DNA from: Entonaema liquescens
Taxonomy: Eukaryota; Ascomycota; Sordariomycetes; Xylariales; Xylariaceae
Direction of reading: 5' to 3'
Assembly (NCBI GenBank): GCA_902805475.1
Contig: CADCSX010000002.1
Span: 992,001-1,056,000 of the forward strand
Length of the DNA: 64,000 bases
The position numbers were made by a program, and so were the translations under genes. Shown here one piece after another: positions 57,475 through 64,000 of the stretch (positions within the stretch are counted from its first letter, which is position 1; every line of letters begins with the position of its first letter). Below the pieces are notes generated by a model. The model ran no database searches. It was given only the letters and a program-made list of their open reading frames with translations, and was not told the DNA's origin.

Positions 57475-58045
57475 TGGGAAGAGTGATGGAGGTTGGCTTT
57501 TAGTTATGATTGGATTAGGTTCCGGAAAATGTCTAACAACAAGAAAAGCGATGTGCCGGTGGTGTTGTTTGGGAGGGTTTGATGGTAGGTGGTAGAATGC
57601 GCGTCAAAATTGTATTATATAGACGGGATGCTGCGTTAAGGGAATCCAAACACAATGCGAAGCACAATGTCTATGTCACAGCTCACCTAGATAATGACTG
57701 CATTGTAGCATTTAATGAATACACTGGGTACCTTTGTTACAATCTACGTACTCAGTACACAATTAAAGCTATGACGTGTGTTGTTTGTACAAGTGTTCAC
57801 ATCCTTTCGCATTCAGGGGTACTGCACATTTCATGTAGAATAGCAAAGGCGAAGAATGATACCTCAATTACCTATTAACTAGAGGCTTAGTGTATTCCCA
57901 GTAACAAAAGGAGGAAATGCAGATAGACCCATGATCTTTAAAAAATGTTTATTTTTGTTGCCAGCCGGAAGGCTAGTAACCCACCATATCAGTCAAGATT
58001 TCTTAATCTAACGAGCTCGTATGGACGTAAAGTTACTACTCACTA
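57475..58045. other. Intergenic spacer
   Basis: Only short overlapping frames; the promoter of small protein A and the 3' region of small protein B. Confidence 0.45.
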
Positions 58046-58399
58046 TCACCTGCCTCTCCGGTTAATACGGCGCTGTTCTTTTAATTCGCTATTCCAATCC
58101 TTAATCTTGACCATCAGACCTTTTACTTTAAGGATTTGGTGCAGCGCAGTTTGAATCTTCATCACTGACAGGTTGTCGCCCCAGCTCTGAAAATCACCTA
58201 TGGCGTGTTCAAGGCCACTAAACGATTCATCGATTTCAGGGAAACTTGCGTTAAGCCACCTTTCTTCCTCCGAGGTCAACCGTACCCCATTGTCGCGCCG
58301 GAGAAGGCTGGACTCGTACGAGTATATGTCCGATATCAGGTCGTTGAGACGAATAACATCTAGCACCGGGATGTACGAGAATTGGTAAAGAACTTCCAT
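58046..58399 (-). CDS. Small helical protein B (117 aa), unknown
   Basis: An intronless frame, MEVLYQFSYIPVLDVIRLND to the basic end EQRRINRRGR. It alternates acidic and hydrophobic positions. DIYSYESSLLRRD and EERWLNASFPEIDESFSGLE look like helices 1-2, and MKIQTALHQILKVKGLMVKI a long third helix. The layout matches proteins A and C on the same strand. Function unknown; the lack of a signal peptide argues against a secreted effector. Confidence 0.5.
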   Translation of the reverse strand: MEVLYQFSYIPVLDVIRLNDLISDIYSYESSLLRRDNGVRLTSEEERWLNASFPEIDESFSGLEHAIGDFQSWGDNLSVMKIQTALHQILKVKGLMVKIKDWNSELKEQRRINRRGR

Positions 58400-61164
58400 C
58401 TCGAAGATAGATAAAATTCAATCTCGTGGATGTATCGCTACGCCTATTGACACGTTAGGCTTTGTTCTGGCTAATGTGAAGATTTGTATTGAAATGGAGA
58501 TACTGCTGGATCAACGGGCTGATAGGGAGGGTGGTGGAAGGAGGCAAATAGATAAATTCGTAATACTTAGACACTCCTTTAAATATGTACATGTTCGCTA
58601 AGAGTGCCGAGAGAAGGCATGAGGTAGCCAGGAGGTAGTGTTCTTGCGTCCTTAGCTGACAAGTCACTCGTCAACCACCATAGTCACTTGTGTTTCACTA
58701 TTTTCAATTCAAAACTCACCGAATCTTGCTTTCCAGGGCCGCAAATGGCTTGCCGCATCAATAGGCGTTAAATTGGCACTGCGCAGGGCAGGAGTAAGGG
58801 AGATACTGAGCTTTCTACACTTCTATCTTAGCAAACTCAGACATCATCTTTTGTTCGTGGTGTTATACCCCTTTCCTCCACGGCAACTTTTCAACCTAAA
58901 CACAACACGAATATATCAAAAACTCGAATTACTCAGTACCGCAGGTACGACCTTGCAGATTAACAGTCCGTAAAGCGCAAGTGGCTTGAGATGTGGTCAT
59001 CTCAACAATGAGGAAGCGTTAGGCGGATAGCTTATTTCGATCTTTAGATTTACTGTCATAGAATTCTAGAGAAAATACATCAACTCCGTGTTACCTACTC
59101 TAATGCCTTAGGTTGAAGATAGGATCCTTGGGCTTTATAGGTGTATTATAAAAGTGTCTGGATGGTTGTGATAGTGAAATCTATGCTTGTTAGGTTCGAT
59201 GGTGAGAATTAGTGGTGACTTTGGTTGCGAGGAGAAAATATTGTAACATCGCAAATTGATTAACGATTTTCCAATGCAAAAACCTTATAGGATGTTTACT
59301 TTAGAAGAGGACTAAGCTGCTTTGTCATGTTGTGTGTCTCGACAAGCTAATTTTGACTCAAGCTTCGAGATCTCGGCCATTTCGTTGATATCATCCGCAT
59401 CGATATACATATATAATATCGGGTAGACGGTCAATCTGTTCGATGGCTACAGCCGACTGGCTTGAAGATGGCAGCATGATGATTTTACCCCGGTTACTGA
59501 CAGCTTATGAAGGAAATAAGTATTAGGAGTTGGTGGGTTGCCTTATACTTAGATATAAGCGTTGATGAGATAGTTTGATATGGTCCAGCCGTAGGAAATC
59601 CTAGAACCTAGATCACACTAGTCACATATAGAGAGCCAAACCACGTAGAATCCTTTAGTCATTGATACCGATGACTTCAAAGCTAAGTCTGGGTGGAGAA
59701 TCATATCATCCCCATGGCGCACCGAGAAGTTGATAGTTGGATGATTGGATTAATTTCATGGCAATAAGGCACCCAAAAAGTTCACAGAAACTACCCAGGG
59801 TATTTCTAACTATTCTCCAACCCCTTTCCGAACAGTCTATTAAGGATTGTAGATGTCTTTTATCAAATATGTTCAAAATCCCTGTATATGAACAAGGGTT
59901 TTATGGTGGTATTGCTGGATTCAAACATATTCTTGATTTTGTCACCTGACAATTTATATCTATCTGTTATTAATACTATTGTTGATTATATTATCTTTAA
60001 GTTAGATTCTGACAATATACAAAAGGGTGAATACCTGTTTATAGGAAGAAAAGGTGTTGTATCATAGCGTTATATCAGTGTGGGTCTAAACCGCGATCCA
60101 AATCATGCTTCATCGACGCTCACTACCAATAACAAAAAGGTCATAATTATTTCAATAGGTACAATACTCAATATTCGATCCCGTGCTGTTATATCTAGGA
60201 AATAACATGCTAAGATGGCAAATTGCCGAGTTCCCTCCATTGCTGGGGTGCGCACACGCCAGCTCGCACGATAGAACCAATCAGAGGGGAATAATAACTC
60301 AGAATCGGAAAAAGACCCGATGGCGACACATCGCGACATTCCATCTCCAATTGTCATCATTCAGCTTGGAACAGCACACACTACATGGCTTGTTGGTGTT
60401 TTTTAATCGCTAGCACTTTGTTTTCCATGTCGAATAGTGTTTCTATTGGAATTGGTTTTGACAAATTGCTTAAACGATAACAGCTTGGCGCTCTAAGCTT
60501 CTAATCCCAGCCATTGGCGACCTGTTCTCCGGTAAGAATTAGATTCTAAGTAGCACTCATATAATATTCCCAAATATACAATCTATTTATACGTGCGGGA
60601 TGCAAATGCTAAAGCTTCATTGGATGCCATGGTATCGGGATATGGCGAGCTATCTCCGTCTGCATAATCCTAAGGTATTCTGCAACGCCCATCACTGCAG
60701 ATGGAAAATCGGCACCTCACATGTGAAGAGGGGCGATATCCTCGAACGGGACAAAAGTGTTATGTCCCTCGATTAGGCTCTTTATTGTCAAGAAACATCC
60801 TGTTTATGGGGGGCGAGAAGACACATTCTGGACCGAGCTGGCGTAAGCGTATCGGCCGTCACACCATAATCATCATTCAGCTCTACTGCAAGTCTTCAGA
60901 TAGTCAATCGTGCTAGAGGTCTTTAGAATAATAATTTCCCGGTCCAGGCCTAGCCTCCCCCCACGCCCGGGGACCCTGACCCGGATCCCTGGCTGATGGT
61001 GGTACATAGCTAATTATCATTATCAATGATACCATAGGACCGGCGCCGTGGTACCCTCCCCTCGACCGCGTGCTGGGCATATATAAGGCGACAATCCCGA
61101 GATCGTGGAAATCTTTCTGATAAGATCAACCAAAGTCACCTTGTTAAGTGGACACTGCGCCAAG
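58400..61164. other. Long gene-poor spacer
   Basis: 2.8 kb of mainly AT-rich sequence. Short frames at 58773-58973, 59737-59949, 60103-60413 and 60701-60916 have no supporting features. The last ~150 bases contain a TATATAA stretch (61079-61085) about 80 bases before the MFS start codon, a likely TATA box. Confidence 0.55.
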
Positions 61165-63194
61165 ATGGCGACCGTTCTCATCCAGAATATTGGCGACAAG
61201 AAGACACCTACAGAGTCGACTATCTCACTTGATAGTGACGGTATACCACCGTTGGGGGCTCCGCAGCAAGAGAAGCGCTTTTGGTTCCAGCGTACAAAGG
61301 ACTTTGACATTAACGCGATCGCGACACAGGTATTGACTTCACAACCCGAACCCGGGAGTACGCGTGGAAATCACTGACGGATGTATGTGCTTAGCCTAGT
61401 GTTTTTGACGATCCTCAGACAGCGGAGAAATATCAACCCCGCGATGACTGGTATGTCGCACACTGATCTATATAGAACTCGGTGAGACCTGACTCGGAGA
61501 CAGGGAGAACTTACACCGGTTCGACCCAAAGGCACGATGGACGTGGGCGGAGGAATATGCGATCGTCCGCAAGGTAGACTGGAGAATCATGATCTGGGCA
61601 TGTGTCATGTTTATGGCTCTCGAGTTAGACAGAGCAAACTTATCACAAGCTCTTACTGACAACTTCCTCAATGATCTTCATTTTTCCACGAATGGTGAGT
61701 TTGGATAGAGTCCACCTTACTGTGTAATATGCTAACAGGAGATCAGATTACAACCTTGGAAACACCGTGTTCAAGTTATCATTCCTGGTTGCAGAGTTAC
61801 CTTCACAGCTCGTGTCGAAATGGATGGGCCCCGATCGATGGATCCCGAGTCAAATGGTGCTGTGGTCTATCGTGGCAGGGGGCCAGTTTTGGCTTTCGGG
61901 TCGAAGCTCCTTTCTAGCTACAAGAGCTTTACTGGGAATACTTCAGGGGGGATTTATCCCCGATGTGAGTAGCCAAGTATTCAGTATTACTCCATGAGTA
62001 AGTTGGTGCTGACTCTTTGAATACAGGTTATCTTATACTTATCATACTTCTACAAACATCACGAGCTAACCATCCGCCTAGGGTTCTTCTGGACCATGAT
62101 GAGCGTTGCTGATATCCTTTCTGCACTCATTGGTGCGGGCCTTCTAAAGATGCGAGGAGTTCTCGGGTATGCTGGCTGGCGCTGGTTATTCTTACTAGAG
62201 GCTTTAATAACCCTAATCATTGGGTTGTTCTCATTCGTGCTGATGCCGGCCGGTCCCTGTCAGACCGCGAGTTGGTTTCGAGGAAAGAATGGCTGGTTCA
62301 CACACCGGGAAGAGACTATCATTGTCAATCGAGTACTTCGAGAGGACCCTAGCAAGAGCGGAATGCATAACCGTCAACCGATTACACCGAAGCTACTATG
62401 GAAATGTCTCCAGGATTTCGATCTTTGGCCGCTATACATCATTGGGCTTACCTTCCAGATCCCTGCTGTTCCGGAGCAGCAATACCTAACGCTCTCTCTA
62501 CGACAGATGAAGTTTGACACTTTTACGTCGAACTTACTTTCTATTCCATATACAGTGCTCCACAGTATAGAACCCCTGAGATTTCATAAGATGATATCTG
62601 CTAATAACGCTTAGTCTTCACGATGCTTGCCAACACGTATGCGGCCGAAATATTCGGGAATCTCACCTTCGTTGCGATAGTCGGGCAATTCTGGATTCTG
62701 CCTTTCTTGATCTATCTAAATGTTGCCAACACGGCGGATGCCAGCAGATGGGTAATCTGGGCCGTAACAACTCTCTTGCTAGCATACCCGAACGGTATGT
62801 CACTACCCCTATTCCGTTCTGTTTAAACAGTGCTAACAGTCGACTTATAGCCCATGCAATCCAAGTCGCATGGAACTCGAGAAACTCAAACACCGTACGA
62901 TCCCGTACTGTCTCAGCTGCGTGCTACAACATGTTCTGCCAGGCTGGTGGCATCATAGCATCGAATATCTACCGCGCGGACGACGCGCCGCTTTACCGCC
63001 GTGGTAACCGACAACTTATAGCTATCCTTGGGGGAAACATCGGAATCTACTGTCTTACCAAAGTTTACTACGTCCTTAGAAACAGGTACAGAGACAAGAA
63101 GTGGAACGCTATGACGGCTGAGGAGAAGCTGGAGTACTTATCGACAACGACTGACGAGGGAAACAAACGCCTAGACTTCCGATTTGCGCACTGA
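61165..63194 (+). CDS. MFS permease, Dal5-like anion:cation symporter family
   Basis: Seven exons (61165-61329, 61395-61450, 61504-61694, 61747-61964, 62027-62564, 62615-62794, 62851-63194) give 563 aa, all in phase. A cytosolic N-tail of about 110 residues is followed by YAIVRKVDWRIMIWACVMFM, which starts helix 1 in the ACS group. ELDRANLSQALTDNF, GNTVFKLSFLVAELPSQLVSK and GWRWLFLLEALITLIIG are its hallmark segments. Twelve helices are expected. Family members carry allantoate, pantothenate, nicotinate or dipeptides with protons at the plasma membrane; the substrate cannot be chosen. The final ~45 residues are hydrophilic. Confidence 0.9.
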
Positions 63195-63652
63195 GATAAC
63201 AGCGACACCTACATATTCGCATGTAACCAGCTATGGGATATAGAGAATCTAGATTTACTTATTTTAGACACAAAGACACTGGCTACCTACATTTTTCATT
63301 CACGCTGCATAACCCCTATTCAGTGCGACCCTGGCGCTAAAACATGAATTCACTGTATTTATGGTTTCAAAGAGGTTCCTAGGAAGTATTGTGAAGTTAA
63401 GATATATTATGAATGTAACTACCTGTTTTGGATGTCTAATGGTGTGAAATTATCGATGCCATGAATGACTTGGTTACCTACCTGCCTACGTAATGAAGGA
63501 TCGTGCTAGGTATTTCGGGGAAAACATCGCAAAAGGAAGCGTAGCGGCGTTTCACCTAGTATAACCTTCGCAAAGGTGCAGGGTATCAAAGTTTCCACAT
63601 TCAATCACTTGGCCCAAAAGAACTCCCGTCCCTCCCCTACTGGGCCCTGGCC
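63195..63652. other. Convergent intergenic spacer
   Basis: AT-rich, no gene. 3' ends of the permease and small protein C. Confidence 0.45.
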
Positions 63653-63988
63653 CTAGTCGGATTCCTGGAGCTCTCGCTGCTCATCGCTCTCGTGGATTGC
63701 GAATTCGATCTTCGACTCTATGGACTTCAGCGTCTTGAGACCAGCTTCGATTCTCTCTTGCTCATTCTTCCCACTGAAAGCGTCCCGGTCCTCGGCATCC
63801 TTGAGCTTGCCCCAGGCAGCGACGATGTAATCCAAGCTCTTGTTGAACATCCTCTCCTTCCAGGAAGGCAGGATCTCCTCCTCCACGATCTGGTCGTTGA
63901 TGTCGCTCTCGAGTTCGTTGATGTTGTCTAGGATGATATCGAGGTCAATTGTGGTATCGATGGACGAGGGTTCTCCGGAATAGAGCAT
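63653..63988 (-). CDS. Small helical protein C (111 aa), unknown
   Basis: An intronless frame, MLYSGEPSSIDTTIDLDIIL to the end EQRELQESD. It is strongly acidic. LDNINELESDINDQIVEEEI and LDYIVAAWGKLKDAED are probable helices, and GLKTLKSIESKIEFAIHE the last helix. Helix order and spacing resemble proteins A and B. Its start lies 12 bases from the window edge, so an upstream exon cannot be excluded. Confidence 0.5.
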   Translation of the reverse strand: MLYSGEPSSIDTTIDLDIILDNINELESDINDQIVEEEILPSWKERMFNKSLDYIVAAWGKLKDAEDRDAFSGKNEQERIEAGLKTLKSIESKIEFAIHESDEQRELQESD

Positions 63989-64000
63989 CTTGAAAGATTG

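Noticed and set aside
59737..60916. Short frames in the 2.8-kb spacer
   Set aside because: No recognisable sequence, AT-rich, no splice models.

Overview
The window is nuclear DNA of a filamentous ascomycete (Pezizomycotina, probably Sordariomycetes or a relative). This rests on short GT-AG introns of about 48-125 nt with CTAAC/CTGAC-type branch sites, fungal-specific families (Zn2Cys6 and C2H2 regulators, HET and NB-ARC/TPR proteins, an AA9 monooxygenase with a CBM1), wide AT-richer intergenic spacers and an intron-bearing tRNA-Asp. No operons, plasmids, CRISPR arrays or viral genes were seen. Splice models were built by hand: each intact multi-exon model keeps phase across all junctions and ends at one stop. 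They have not been checked against transcripts or databases.

Layout. 0.8-8 kb: secreted class II-like haem peroxidase, a GNAT-like protein, eIF2A. 8.7-11.4 kb (minus): a regulator combining two C2H2 fingers, a Zn2Cys6 cluster and a fungal regulatory domain. 12-19 kb: NmrA-like oxidoreductase, AA9-CBM1 monooxygenase, a small proline-rich duplicated protein, an SDR and tRNA-Asp. 19.4-24 kb: AVT-type vacuolar amino-acid transporter and an APC permease. 27.4-31 kb: ACC-synthase-like aminotransferase and an unrecognised 521-aa acidic-tailed protein. 31.9-38.3 kb: a Zn2Cys6 regulator with a broken frame, diverging from a DHA-type MFS transporter, then a second MFS transporter.

38.5-50.4 kb is the most unusual part. 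It holds a disrupted NB-ARC/TPR (NLR-like) gene head-to-head with a 5'-truncated amidase relic, an F-box-like gene, a PNS1/CTL transporter, a complete non-autonomous DNA transposon with 48-bp terminal inverted repeats and a 5-bp target duplication, and a HET-domain gene with a broken frame. It resembles a non-self-recognition neighbourhood under rapid turnover.

50.9-64 kb: a disordered acidic protein, a Dabb-domain protein, an F-box protein, an unrecognised Ser/Arg-rich protein, three small helical proteins (57.1, 58.0 and 63.7 kb, all minus) that may be distant paralogues, and a Dal5-like MFS permease.

The themes are lignocellulose attack and oxidative chemistry, amino-acid and small-molecule transport, and allorecognition. 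No polyketide, NRPS or terpene core enzyme is present, so the window is not a classical secondary-metabolite cluster. The clearest new observations are the complete small transposon, a 10-bp tandem duplication that breaks the NLR-like gene, and several small protein families without a recognisable domain.
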